Part shown: positions 1 through 6,605 of the stretch, piece after piece
Layout: each line of letters opens with the position of its first letter
Numbering within the stretch: the stretch's first letter is position 1
NCBI GenBank assembly: GCA_050734915.1
Contig: JBOHUX010000048.1
Location: 1 to 13,963 of the forward strand
Reading direction: 5' to 3'
Origin: JBOHUX01 sp050734915
Lineage (GTDB): Bacteria; Chloroflexota; Dormibacteria; Dormibacterales; Dormibacteraceae
DNA length: 13,963 nt
Made by a program: the position numbers and the translations under genes
The notes under the pieces: model-generated
What the model was told of the DNA's origin: nothing
What the model saw: only the letters and a program-made list of their open reading frames with translations
The model's database searches: none

Positions 1-1284
1 GGGCATGCTCGGCCGGCTCTCCGGCTCCGGCGCCGCCGGTCGCGGGAGCGGCTGGGTCGCGGCCGGCGACGGCCCGTTGGCGAGGGTCGGCGGCGGGGCC
101 GGCGGCGGGGCGGGCTGCGCCCGGAGGGCCTCGTCGGCCTCCAGCGTCGGCGGGGGTGCCTGGTCGGCCGCCTTGACCTCGATCATGGCCTCGGGATCGG
201 TACAGAGGGCGAGCACCCCGTCCACCTCTGGTGCGATCTCACGGGAGTCACTCGTGTAGGCTCCCGAGACCTCGCCCTCGGTGAGGATGATGACGCCGGT
301 CCCGGCCCCGGTCCGGACCATGACGCTGCCGGTCAGGTGTCGCTCCTCGAGGAACGAGAGCAAGGACTTCATGTCCACCCAGGAGGCGTAGAGCTCGGTG
401 TAGACCGACTTGGCGGCGGTCAGCTGGTAGAGCCCGTCCACCACCTCTGGCGTCAGCCCGACCACGTCGAGCACCCCCTGGCCGCGCCCGACCTGATCGT
501 TGAAGGCGGACAGGGCGCCGCGGCCGAGATTGACGGCCCCGTCATCGAACACGCACTCGAGCGCCTGACCCTCACGGAAGAAGATGAGTCCCGAGGCCTG
601 CTCGGTCAGGAGCCGCACGTAACCCGTGTAGCCCTCCTTCTCGAGGGTGTTGACCAGGCGGGGGAAGTCCACGAACGAGGTCTTGAGAGAGTCGTAGAGA
701 GTCTGTCCGGCGGGCACGGGAACCGGCTCGCGGTTCTGAGGCTGGGGCCGGTGCTTGACCCCCCGCCGGGGCAGCGGCGCATCGGCGGCCGGCTCCAGCA
801 CGGGCTCCGGATCCGGCTCTGGCTCCGCGGCCTCCGGGCCGGTCTCGGAGACCACCTCGGTCGGCTCTGGCCAGGCGTCCGGCTCGGTGCCGTTGGCCTC
901 GGCGCCCGCGGGGGCTTGGCCGCTCTCAGGTTCCGCGCCGGGCAGTCCGGGCTCGGTGGGTGCCAGCCATTCGGCGTCCGCCTCGGGCGCCGACTGCGCC
1001 TGATCGATCAGCTCGGGGATGGAGGACTTGACCGTCTCGTCGGGCGGGAGCTTGGCCTTGGCGTCGAAGCTGAACTCCCCCTCCTGCCAGCTGAGGACGC
1101 CCACCACCGCATCGTCGCCCGAGGACACTCCCGAGGCGGCGTGGAAGAGGTGGCCGAACAGGAAGTAGAGCGTGCAAGCTCGACCCCCGTCCTCGACAGA
1201 GAGGGTGCCCGTCGCCCGCTCTGTCTGAGCGGATTCGAGCAGCGAACGGAGGCTGATCTCAGCCAGCGAACCTTTTGATTGCAA
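1..1284 (-). CDS. DUF4388/PATAN-like multidomain protein, C-terminus cut by window edge
   Basis: Not a known enzyme. 428 residues are visible and the frame runs off the left edge with no stop. Residues about 5-76 match the DUF4388 (PATAN) pattern: a GTLSVEDGG strand, an FLFGHLFHAASG strand-turn and a VVGVLSWQEGEFSFD end. A Pro/Glu/Ala-rich linker (about 96-192) follows. Two further segments, about 205-250 (LVNTLEKEGYTGYVRLL, LIFFREGQALECVF) and 307-345 (LLSFLEERHLTGSVMV, GVIILTEGEVSGAY), repeat the same helix-strand-strand plan. The visible end is Pro/Ala-rich. PATAN domains occur in bacterial signalling and motility regulators; no partner can be named here. The TTG start at 1284 is chosen because CGGAG lies 7 bases upstream. 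An in-frame GTG at 1314-1312 is the alternative, and a TAA closes the frame shortly above it. No signal peptide or membrane segment is seen. The coding strand is supported by coherent domains and by the reverse reading being Arg/Gly-rich. Confidence 0.78.
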   Translation of the reverse strand, partial: MQSKGSLAEISLRSLLESAQTERATGTLSVEDGGRACTLYFLFGHLFHAASGVSSGDDAVVGVLSWQEGEFSFDAKAKLPPDETVKSSIPELIDQAQSAPEADAEWLAPTEPGLPGAEPESGQAPAGAEANGTEPDAWPEPTEVVSETGPEAAEPEPDPEPVLEPAADAPLPRRGVKHRPQPQNREPVPVPAGQTLYDSLKTSFVDFPRLVNTLEKEGYTGYVRLLTEQASGLIFFREGQALECVFDDGAVNLGRGALSAFNDQVGRGQGVLDVVGLTPEVVDGLYQLTAAKSVYTELYASWVDMKSLLSFLEERHLTGSVMVRTGAGTGVIILTEGEVSGAYTSDSREIAPEVDGVLALCTDPEAMIEVKAADQAPPPTLEADEALRAQPAPPPAPPPTLANGPSPAATQPLPRPAAPEPESRPSMP

Positions 1285-1336
1285 GATCTGGCTCCGGATA
1301 TATGGCAGCCGCACATTTGTGCTGCCTGATTAGGGC

Positions 1337-1344
1337 TAGTATAA
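1337..1344. promoter_or_regulatory. Overlapping divergent -10 elements (pgm-like gene / PATAN gene)
   Basis: TAGTAT (1337-1342) faces the rightward histidine-phosphatase gene and its A of ATG lies 10 bases after the hexamer. TATACT (1344-1339, minus strand) faces the leftward PATAN gene and leaves a leader of about 48 bases. The two hexamers overlap by four base pairs, so transcription in the two directions may be mutually exclusive. No good -35 box is visible for either. AAGGA at 1343-1347 could instead be a weak ribosome binding site for the rightward gene. This is read from position and hexamer only. Confidence 0.4.
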
Positions 1345-1351
1345 GGACCGG

Positions 1352-2059
1352 ATGACAGATTCGGGCATTCGCCCGCTGCCGCCGGATGCGCCCGCCCCCG
1401 CCGCCCAGCCCTCAACCCGCGTCTTTCTGGTGCGCCACGCGCAGTCGACATGGAACGAGGAACGGCGCATCCAGGGCCAGAGGGACCCTCCACTCTCCCG
1501 GCTGGGACAGTCTCAGGCGGGCGCGCTCGGGGAGCGGCTGGCAAAGGGCCGGTGGGCCGCGTTCTACTCCAGCGACCTCGAGCGCGCCCTGGAGACCGCC
1601 GCCCCCCTCGCCTCCCGGATCGACATCCCTCTCCAGCGTGACCCGGATCTGCGAGAGATCGGGCTCGGCGAGTGGGAGGGGCTGACCCGCGAGCAGCTCG
1701 TCGCCTGCTACCCGGAGCGGTGGGCGAGCTGGCGCAGCGAGCCGGACTGGGACCTCGTGCCGGGAGGTGAGGGCGCCGACGCCTTCGAGCGCCGGGTCCG
1801 CGTCGCCATCGCCGGCCTCTTCGATCGCCACCCGGAGGGCGACGTTCTTGCCGTCACCCACGGGGGCGTGATCCAGGTCGCCCTCGCCGCGGTCGTCGGC
1901 CGGACCTCCCGCGGCCCTTTCACGTTCGTGGTCGGCAACGCCTCGCTCACCGTCATCCAGCGACGCGACGGCCGGCACCTGATCGGGCGCGTGAACGACG
2001 CCTGCCACCTGGAGGCACTGCGGGCGCCGGCGGCGGCGGAGACCACGCTTCCCCGGTGA
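1352..2059 (+). CDS. Histidine phosphatase family protein (phosphoglycerate mutase-like)
   Basis: 235 residues, the usual length for the family. Shows the complete branch-1 histidine phosphatase catalytic set: FLVRHAQSTWN with Arg28 and the phospho-accepting His29, Arg78 in SSDLERALETA, the acid Glu102 in LREIGLGEWEG, and His170 in VTHGG. The family removes or transfers phosphate through a phosphohistidine. Members with this GLGEWEG signature include phosphoglycerate mutase-like, CobC-like and broad phosphatases, so the substrate cannot be assigned. The cytoplasm is expected, since no signal peptide is present. The first 22 residues are a Pro/Ala-rich extension. ATG at 1352 is the first start after the promoter region. 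The FemAB-like gene begins 10 bases after the stop, so the two are probably co-transcribed. No cobalamin or glycolysis genes lie nearby to narrow the role. Confidence 0.9.
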   Translation: MTDSGIRPLPPDAPAPAAQPSTRVFLVRHAQSTWNEERRIQGQRDPPLSRLGQSQAGALGERLAKGRWAAFYSSDLERALETAAPLASRIDIPLQRDPDLREIGLGEWEGLTREQLVACYPERWASWRSEPDWDLVPGGEGADAFERRVRVAIAGLFDRHPEGDVLAVTHGGVIQVALAAVVGRTSRGPFTFVVGNASLTVIQRRDGRHLIGRVNDACHLEALRAPAAAETTLPR

Positions 2060-2069
2060 CCGGCGCGCT

Positions 2070-3011
2070 TTGACCCCGTCCGAGTGGGACGCCGGGCTCG
2101 CCCGCGCGGCATCCCCCTCGCCGCTCCTCCAGAGCTGGGCCTGGGGCGAGGTGCAGGCGGGTTCGGGTTGGGAGCTGGAACGGGTCGAGGTTCCCGGCGC
2201 CCGGGCCACGGTGCTTCTGAAGGGCCGGCCCCGGCGGGCCGGATACGTTCCTCGCGGGCCCGTGCCGGCGACCGAGGCGGCGCTCGCCGGCCTGATCCGG
2301 TGGGCTCGCTCGCGGCGCCTGGCCTCTCTCAAGGTCGAACCAGAGGCGGGCTTCGAGATGGACTCCGTCCTGGTCGGGCTGGGATTCGCGCCGGCCGCCG
2401 AGGTCCAGCCCGCCAGCACTCTGATCGTCGATCTCGCCCCCGACTCGGAGCTCCTCGCCTCGTTCAAGCCCAAGACTCGGTACAACGTGCGCCTGGCGGC
2501 GCGGAAGGGGGTGGAGGTGGTGGAAGGAGCCGATCCGGACGAGCTCGCCCGTCAGGCCGGCGCGACCGCCGAGCGGCAGCGAATCCGCCTGCCGGGCCGC
2601 GACCACTACGCCCGGCTCCTGGAGGAACTGCCCTGGTGCCGGACGTACGTGGCCCGGGCGGGTGGCGAGCCGGTGGCCGCGATCCTGGTCGCCCAGCACG
2701 ATGGACGTGCCTACTATCTCTTCGGGGGCTCCGACGGCCGGCGCCGGGAGCTGATGCCCGCGTACGCCCTCCAATTCCAGGCCATGGTCGCCGCCCACCG
2801 GCGCGGGTGCCGCGACTACGACCTCTGGGGGCTCCCTCCCGAATCCGATCCCGCCCATCCATGGTTCGGGCTCTGGCAGTTCAAGACCGGCTTCGGGGGG
2901 CGCCCGGTCCGCTACGCCGGGGCCTGGGAGCTGGTGCTCGATCCCGTGGCGGCGCGGGTGGCCGCCGGCGCCGACCGCCTGCGCGGCCTGGCCCGCCGCC
3001 TGCCACGCTGA
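2070..3011 (+). CDS. FemAB/FemX-like peptidoglycan interpeptide-bridge aminoacyltransferase
   Basis: 313 residues with two GNAT-like halves, as in the FemABX family. These enzymes use aminoacyl-tRNA to add amino acids to the side chain of the third stem-peptide residue of peptidoglycan precursors. Seen here: LLQSWAWGEVQ near residue 19, the family hallmark SFKPKTRYNVRLAARKGVEV at 131-150, a second-half strand GGEPVAAILVAQHDGRAYYL at 198-217, and the C-terminal DLWGLPPE and LWQFKTGFGG-PVRYAGAWEL signatures (251-258, 268-288). It is shorter than Staphylococcus FemA/B and lacks the coiled-coil arm, as many single-domain homologues do. The start is TTG at 2070, ten bases after the upstream stop; the next in-frame ATG is too far downstream. 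A related GNAT enzyme such as a lipid or polysaccharide acyltransferase cannot be excluded. The MurE in this window lacking the DAP signature supports a bridge role. Confidence 0.82.
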   Translation: MTPSEWDAGLARAASPSPLLQSWAWGEVQAGSGWELERVEVPGARATVLLKGRPRRAGYVPRGPVPATEAALAGLIRWARSRRLASLKVEPEAGFEMDSVLVGLGFAPAAEVQPASTLIVDLAPDSELLASFKPKTRYNVRLAARKGVEVVEGADPDELARQAGATAERQRIRLPGRDHYARLLEELPWCRTYVARAGGEPVAAILVAQHDGRAYYLFGGSDGRRRELMPAYALQFQAMVAAHRRGCRDYDLWGLPPESDPAHPWFGLWQFKTGFGGRPVRYAGAWELVLDPVAARVAAGADRLRGLARRLPR

Positions 3012-3025
3012 AGCTGCAACAACTC

Positions 3026-3055
3026 TTTACACGTCTTCCCAACTCTCGATAGCAT
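3026..3055 (+). promoter_or_regulatory. Promoter of the response-regulator gene
   Basis: TTTACA (3026-3031), an 18-bp spacer and TAGCAT (3050-3055) form the best two-box promoter in the window. The start is expected about 3061-3063 and the ATG is at 3066, so the leader would be only a few bases. No Shine-Dalgarno sequence is present, which agrees with a leaderless or near-leaderless transcript. It separates the regulator from the preceding pair of genes. Confidence 0.55.
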
Positions 3056-3065
3056 TCGAATCCTC

Positions 3066-3821
3066 ATGGATGCCATCCCCCGACCCGGCTCCGCAGCTCC
3101 GGATCCGCCGGTCGAACCCCAGCCAACGCGGATCCTGATCGTGGACCCGGATCCGGCCGTGCGCCGCGAGGTCCGCCTCGCCTGCGAGCAGGACGGCTAC
3201 CGGACGGTGGAGGCGGAGGGCATCGCGGGCGCGTTTCGCGAGTTGGAGGAGAGCCGCCCGAGCCTGGTTGTGCTCGAGGTCGTGCTCGCGGACGGCTCCG
3301 GGTTCGAGGTCTGCCGGGAGGTCCGCAAGATCGACCCGTCACTGCCCATCATCATGATCAGCGCCCGCTCCGACGAGATCGACGTCGTCGTCGGGCTGGA
3401 GATCGGCGCCGACGACTACGTGGTCAAGCCTCTTCGCACCCGCGAGCTGCTGGCCCGGATCGCCGCCCACCTCCGCAAGGCGCGCCAGGACACCGCCGAA
3501 CTGGGCACCAGCCGCCTCGAGTTCAAGGACCTGGTGATCGATGTCAACGAACGCCGCGTCTACAAGGCCGGCGATCAGATCGACCTCACCCACACCGAGT
3601 TCGACCTGCTCGCCTTCCTGGCCTCCAACGCGGGCAAGGTCCTGAGCCGGGAGAAGATCCTGAACCGGGTCTGGGGCTACGAGTATCCGATCGAGACCCG
3701 GGTCATCGACGTGCACATCCGGAACCTGCGCCGGAAGATCGAGGTCCACAGCTCGAGGCCCTTCTACATCCTCGCCGTCCCCGGGATCGGGTATCGCTTC
3801 ACCAACGCGCCCGCCGAGTAG
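3066..3821 (+). CDS. OmpR-family response regulator with Glu in place of the phosphoacceptor Asp
   Basis: 251 residues: a receiver domain at about 21-137 and an OmpR/PhoB-type winged helix at about 150-248 (TEFDLLAFLASNAGKVLSRE, VIDVHIRNLRRKI, VPGIGYRF). The DNA-binding half looks intact, so this is a transcription factor. The receiver departs from the norm. The phosphoacceptor position in LVVLEVVLADGSGFEV is Glu71 rather than Asp, and the acidic pair is reduced to Asp27-Pro28 in ILIVDPDPAVR. The switch Ser99 (ISARSDE) and Lys121 (DDYVVKPL) are kept. This suggests a phosphorylation-independent or constitutively active regulator. A 20-residue Pro-rich N-terminal extension precedes the receiver. 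No histidine kinase gene lies next to it, making it an orphan here. It has its own promoter, and ATG at 3066 is used without a Shine-Dalgarno. Its targets are unknown. Confidence 0.93.
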   Translation: MDAIPRPGSAAPDPPVEPQPTRILIVDPDPAVRREVRLACEQDGYRTVEAEGIAGAFRELEESRPSLVVLEVVLADGSGFEVCREVRKIDPSLPIIMISARSDEIDVVVGLEIGADDYVVKPLRTRELLARIAAHLRKARQDTAELGTSRLEFKDLVIDVNERRVYKAGDQIDLTHTEFDLLAFLASNAGKVLSREKILNRVWGYEYPIETRVIDVHIRNLRRKIEVHSSRPFYILAVPGIGYRFTNAPAE

Positions 3822-3864
3822 CCCCCGGCATGCGCCATGTGGCGATTGCTCTGCCGACCGTCTT

Positions 3865-3880
3865 GGCCGCCTTCGCGGCC
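3865..3880 (+). terminator. Possible hairpin terminator after the response regulator
   Basis: GGCCGC-CTTC-GCGGCC forms a perfect 6-bp GC stem with a 4-base loop, 44 bases after the regulator's stop codon. No T-run follows on either strand, so it is at best a non-canonical terminator. It is weak evidence in a genome this rich in GC. Confidence 0.25.
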
Positions 3881-3915
3881 CCCGGCGAAAGGCCCAACCC
3901 CCCCTGTGGCAACCT

Positions 3916-3930
3916 CAGGTGAGACACCTG
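3916..3930. repeat. Perfect inverted repeat CAGGTG-AGA-CACCTG
   Basis: Two 6-bp arms face each other across 3 bases. It sits between two convergent genes, so it is not placed as a promoter operator. It may be part of a termination or processing hairpin, or simply chance. Confidence 0.3.
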
Positions 3931-4048
3931 CCCGGGAGGGAGCCGGGGTAGAACGCTTGCGCGCGATCCTCAGATCCCGCTGCTGTCAGGGAGAGTCGCC
4001 CTGCCGCGCACGCCATCTGACGCGACTGGGCAGCCGCGCGTCCTGACC

Positions 4049-5311
4049 TCACCGCGGGCGCGGGGCCACTGCCCGGCTTCCCGCCAGGTCCTCGTAGAGT
4101 CCGATCAAGCCGTCCAGGTTGCGCGCCAGTGAGTAGCGCTCGACCGCCCGCGCCCGCGCCATGGCTCCCATCACCGCGCACAGCTCGGGCATCTCCGCCA
4201 GCAGCCGGATGGCGGCGGTCAGCTCCGGCTGGAGGGCGGTCGGGTCGAGGACGATGCCGGCACCGCGGACCGCGTCGCCGTCGCTGCCCACGTCCGTGAC
4301 CACCGTCGCCACCCCACAGGCCATGGCCTCCAGCATCGAAAGCGAGAGCCCCTCGATGCTGGAGGGCAGAAAGAACGCATCCGAAGCGCGGAGCATCTCG
4401 ATCTTGGCCGCGTCGTTGGTGATGATGCCCGTGAAGTGGATGCGAGGGTCGTGATAGCGGCGCTCCAGCCGCCGGCGCTCGGTGCCGCCGCCGATGATGA
4501 CCAGGTGCAGGGAATCCCGCGGGTCGGCGTCCATGAACGCCCGCAGCAGGACTTCCACGTTCTTCTCGGAATCGACGCGGCCGAGATAGGTGAAGAGGCG
4601 CTCGGCGCCGAACTCGTTCCGCTTGAGGCTCTCGCCCGGGGTGTAACGGTCCACATCGACGCCATTGGGCAGCACGTGGATGACTCGCTCCGGGACGCCC
4701 ATGCTGATCAGGATCTCGCGCTGCCGGTCGCCGAAGATGATGACGCTGTCGCATTCCGAGAGGGGGGCCTGTGCGTAGACGCGATAGAGGCCCTTGGTCG
4801 CCGCGCCCCAGATGTTGAAGCGGGTGTCGAATGGGATGTGGAAGGTGGCTACGATCGGGATGCCCAGCTTGTGGCAGAGCCGGGGCAGCGAGAAGTCGAT
4901 GGTCGAGAACGACAGCGAGACGTGCACCACGTCCACCTCCCGGCGCAGGAGCGTGTCCGAGAGCTGCCGGGTGGTCCGCGGCCGGTGGACGGTGAAGCGG
5001 GGGGTCTTGAAGAGCGCCTCCATGGCCACCGACTCGTCGTCCACCATCCCCACCGCGTGGTGGAAGAAGACCACGCCCACCCCCCGCGCCCGGAGGCCGT
5101 TGGTGATCTCCCGGGAGTACGTGGTGACCCCGTCCCCGGCGGTGGCGGACTTGTGCCCGAGCCAGGCCACCCGCAGCCGGGCGCCGGGTACCGGGAGACC
5201 GGGCACCGCGTTGGCGACGATCGCGTCGGCGACCGGGCTCAGCGTCTCGATGCCATCGACATCCCCCCTCCCGGCCGGGTCCTGGCCGTGCTCCCGGGAT
5301 GGGCCGCTCAC
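4049..5311 (-). CDS. Glycosyltransferase family 4 (GT-B fold)
   Basis: 420 residues, a normal length for GT4. The N-terminal Rossmann half starts around residue 46 (LRVAWLGHKS) and has a glycine-rich acceptor-side loop near 60 (GDGVTTYSREI). The C-terminal half carries the classic retaining GT4 signatures: NGVDVDRYTP (216-225), TYLGRVDSEKN (241-251), VIIGGGTERR (271-280), and an EX7E motif with Glu320 and Glu328 in EGLSLSMLEAMACG. It should move a sugar from a nucleotide-sugar donor to an unknown acceptor, probably a lipid or cell-envelope glycan, in the cytoplasm. It is the last gene of a folP-folK-GT unit; its GTG start overlaps the folK stop as GTGA. The first 45 residues precede the recognisable domain, so a later start is possible. 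No other polysaccharide genes are adjacent, so acceptor and sugar cannot be named. Confidence 0.9.
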   Translation of the reverse strand: MSGPSREHGQDPAGRGDVDGIETLSPVADAIVANAVPGLPVPGARLRVAWLGHKSATAGDGVTTYSREITNGLRARGVGVVFFHHAVGMVDDESVAMEALFKTPRFTVHRPRTTRQLSDTLLRREVDVVHVSLSFSTIDFSLPRLCHKLGIPIVATFHIPFDTRFNIWGAATKGLYRVYAQAPLSECDSVIIFGDRQREILISMGVPERVIHVLPNGVDVDRYTPGESLKRNEFGAERLFTYLGRVDSEKNVEVLLRAFMDADPRDSLHLVIIGGGTERRRLERRYHDPRIHFTGIITNDAAKIEMLRASDAFFLPSSIEGLSLSMLEAMACGVATVVTDVGSDGDAVRGAGIVLDPTALQPELTAAIRLLAEMPELCAVMGAMARARAVERYSLARNLDGLIGLYEDLAGSRAVAPRPR

Positions 5312-5769
5312 CTTTCAAGTATGCCGTCGAGCACCGAGCGCAGACCCTCGCCGGTGGCGGGATGCCGCAGGTCCGGCTCCAGTTCCAGGAGCGGTTCGAG
5401 CACGAAGCGCCGCTCGCGGAGCCCGGGGTGGGGGATTCGAAGCCCGGGCGCCTCGACCACCTGGTCGCCGAAGAGGACGATGTCGACGTCGATCTCGCGG
5501 GGCCCCCAACGGTAGCTCGGCCGGCGTCCGACCTCGGCCTCGACCGCCCTGGCCACCTCGAGCAGGGCGCCGGGGGAGTCCGGCCACTCGACCTCGACGA
5601 CCTGATTCAAGAACCGGGGCTGGTCGGGGACGCCGAATGGATCGGTCTCCGACACCGAGCTCTCACGCAGGACCAGGGCCCCGCGGCGCCGGAGAGACGC
5701 GCGCGCTCTCTCCAGGCTCCGCTCCCGCTCGCCGAGGTTGGCCCCCAGCGCGACGAAGGCTCGCGTCAC
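5308..5769 (-). CDS. folK: 2-amino-4-hydroxy-6-hydroxymethyldihydropteridine diphosphokinase
   Basis: 153 residues, the standard size of a single-domain HPPK. It transfers pyrophosphate from ATP to 6-hydroxymethyl-7,8-dihydropterin, the step before dihydropteroate synthase in folate synthesis. Visible signatures are FVALGANLGERERSLERA (5-22), ETDPFGVPDQPRFLNQVVEV (41-60), RWGPREIDVDIVLFG (87-101) with the two Mg-binding aspartates Asp94 and Asp96, and IPHPGLRERRFVLEPL (112-127). The start is GTG at 5769-5767, which overlaps the folP stop as GTGA. Its own stop overlaps the next gene in the same way, so translational coupling along the operon is likely. No folB lies between folP and folK; it must be elsewhere or replaced. 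Confidence 0.95.
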   Translation of the reverse strand: MTRAFVALGANLGERERSLERARASLRRRGALVLRESSVSETDPFGVPDQPRFLNQVVEVEWPDSPGALLEVARAVEAEVGRRPSYRWGPREIDVDIVLFGDQVVEAPGLRIPHPGLRERRFVLEPLLELEPDLRHPATGEGLRSVLDGILER

Positions 5770-6584
5770 CCGCGGAGGGCGTCCGCCATCCGGGCGACTC
5801 CGACCATCTGCTTCACATCGTGGACGCGCACGATGTCGGCGCCGCGCAGGATGGACGCCACGACGGTGGCGGCCGTCCCCTCCATCCGCTCCCCCGGCAC
5901 GGTGGCGAGGATGTGGCCTATGAACGACTTGCGTGAGGTCCCGATGAGGAGCGGCGGACCGAGCGCGACGATCTCCTCCAGGCGTCGGAGCACGACCAGG
6001 TTCTGGTCCGGGGTCTTGCCGAAGCCGATCCCGGGATCGACGATGATGCGTTCGCGCGAAACGCCCGCCGCCCGTGCGGCGCCCACCGCCCGCCGGAGGA
6101 CGGAGACGATCTCACCGATCAGGTCCCGGTACTCGGTGCCCCGCTGGTTGTGCATGAGGACCAGGCCGAGCCCGTGCCGGGCGGCCAGACCTGCCAGCCC
6201 CGGCGAGCGCTGCAGGCCCCAGACATCGTTGACGATGACCGCGCCCGCCTCCACGGCCGCCTCCGCGACCGCCAGCTTGCTGGTGTCGATGGAGACCGGC
6301 ACGCCCGCCGCCGCGGCCAGCCGGCGCACGACCGGCACCGTCCGCGCCATCTCCTCGGCCGCATCGACGGGAGTGTGGCCGGGCCGCGTGGACTCGCCGC
6401 CCACGTCCAGGATGTCGGCCCCCTCGCTCGCCATCCGGAGGCCCTGGGCGATGGCGGCCTCCGGATCGCCGGCCAGGCCGTCGCCGCTGAACGAGTCCGG
6501 GGTCACGTTGACGATCCCCATCACGTAGGTGCGCAGGCCCCACTCGAAGCGGTGGCCGCCGATCTCCGCCGTGCCGGCCGCCAT
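5766..6584 (-). CDS. folP: Dihydropteroate synthase
   Basis: 272 residues, full length. It condenses 6-hydroxymethyldihydropterin diphosphate with p-aminobenzoate to give dihydropteroate; sulfonamides target this enzyme. The TIM-barrel signatures appear in order: MGIVNVTPDSFSGDG (22-36), ADILDVGGESTRPG (56-69), VSIDTSK (97-103), VNDVWG (118-123), VLMHNQRGT (142-150), IIVDPGIGFGKTPDQN (180-195), LLIGTSRKSFIG (212-223) and VRVHDV (252-257). The ATG at 6584-6582 is chosen because the family begins here and a GATAAT -10 box lies exactly in leaderless position; an open frame continues upstream only as antisense of murE. It is first gene of the folP-folK-glycosyltransferase operon and diverges from murE across 21 bp. 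Confidence 0.96.
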   Translation of the reverse strand: MAAGTAEIGGHRFEWGLRTYVMGIVNVTPDSFSGDGLAGDPEAAIAQGLRMASEGADILDVGGESTRPGHTPVDAAEEMARTVPVVRRLAAAAGVPVSIDTSKLAVAEAAVEAGAVIVNDVWGLQRSPGLAGLAARHGLGLVLMHNQRGTEYRDLIGEIVSVLRRAVGAARAAGVSRERIIVDPGIGFGKTPDQNLVVLRRLEEIVALGPPLLIGTSRKSFIGHILATVPGERMEGTAATVVASILRGADIVRVHDVKQMVGVARMADALRG

Positions 6585-6590
6585 GACACG

Positions 6591-6598
6591 ATTATCCT
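6591..6598. promoter_or_regulatory. Overlapping divergent -10 elements for folP and murE
   Basis: On the minus strand GATAAT (6596-6591) is followed by six bases and then the A of the folP ATG, the classical geometry of a leaderless mRNA. On the plus strand TATCCT (6593-6598) is followed by seven bases and the murE GTG at 6606. Neither gene has a usable Shine-Dalgarno and only 21 bp separate the two starts, so any -35 contacts would fall inside the opposite gene. No good -35 hexamer is visible. The folP box is stronger than the murE box. Confidence 0.45.
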
Positions 6599-6605
6599 CA
6601 GGCCG

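Larger units (their letters stand above)
3822..4048. other. Convergent intergenic region with small inverted repeats
   Basis: This 227-bp gap lies between the ends of the response regulator and glycosyltransferase genes. A 69-codon open frame inside it (3837-4046, plus) has no ribosome binding site and a low-complexity Arg/Pro/Ser product, so it is not called a gene. Besides the hairpins listed separately there is a 5-bp dyad at 3833-3844 (CGCCA-TG-TGGCG) and another at 3987-4003 (CAGGG, 7-base loop, CCCTG). The second could end the leftward glycosyltransferase transcript, though no U-run follows. Confidence 0.5.

Noticed and set aside
337..1278. 313-codon open frame on the plus strand
   Set aside because: It is antisense to the PATAN gene. 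Its product is Gly/Arg/Leu-rich without any motif, whereas the minus strand has recognisable domains and a Shine-Dalgarno.
3837..4046. Small plus-strand open frame between the response regulator and the glycosyltransferase
   Set aside because: No ribosome binding site, composition of random GC-rich DNA, and no recognisable motif.
4436..5515. 359-codon plus-strand open frame
   Set aside because: Antisense to the glycosyltransferase and folK, both of which have clear family motifs.
6150..6605. Long in-frame extension upstream of murE
   Set aside because: The extension is antisense to folP and looks unlike protein. MurE homology begins exactly at the GTG at 6606.
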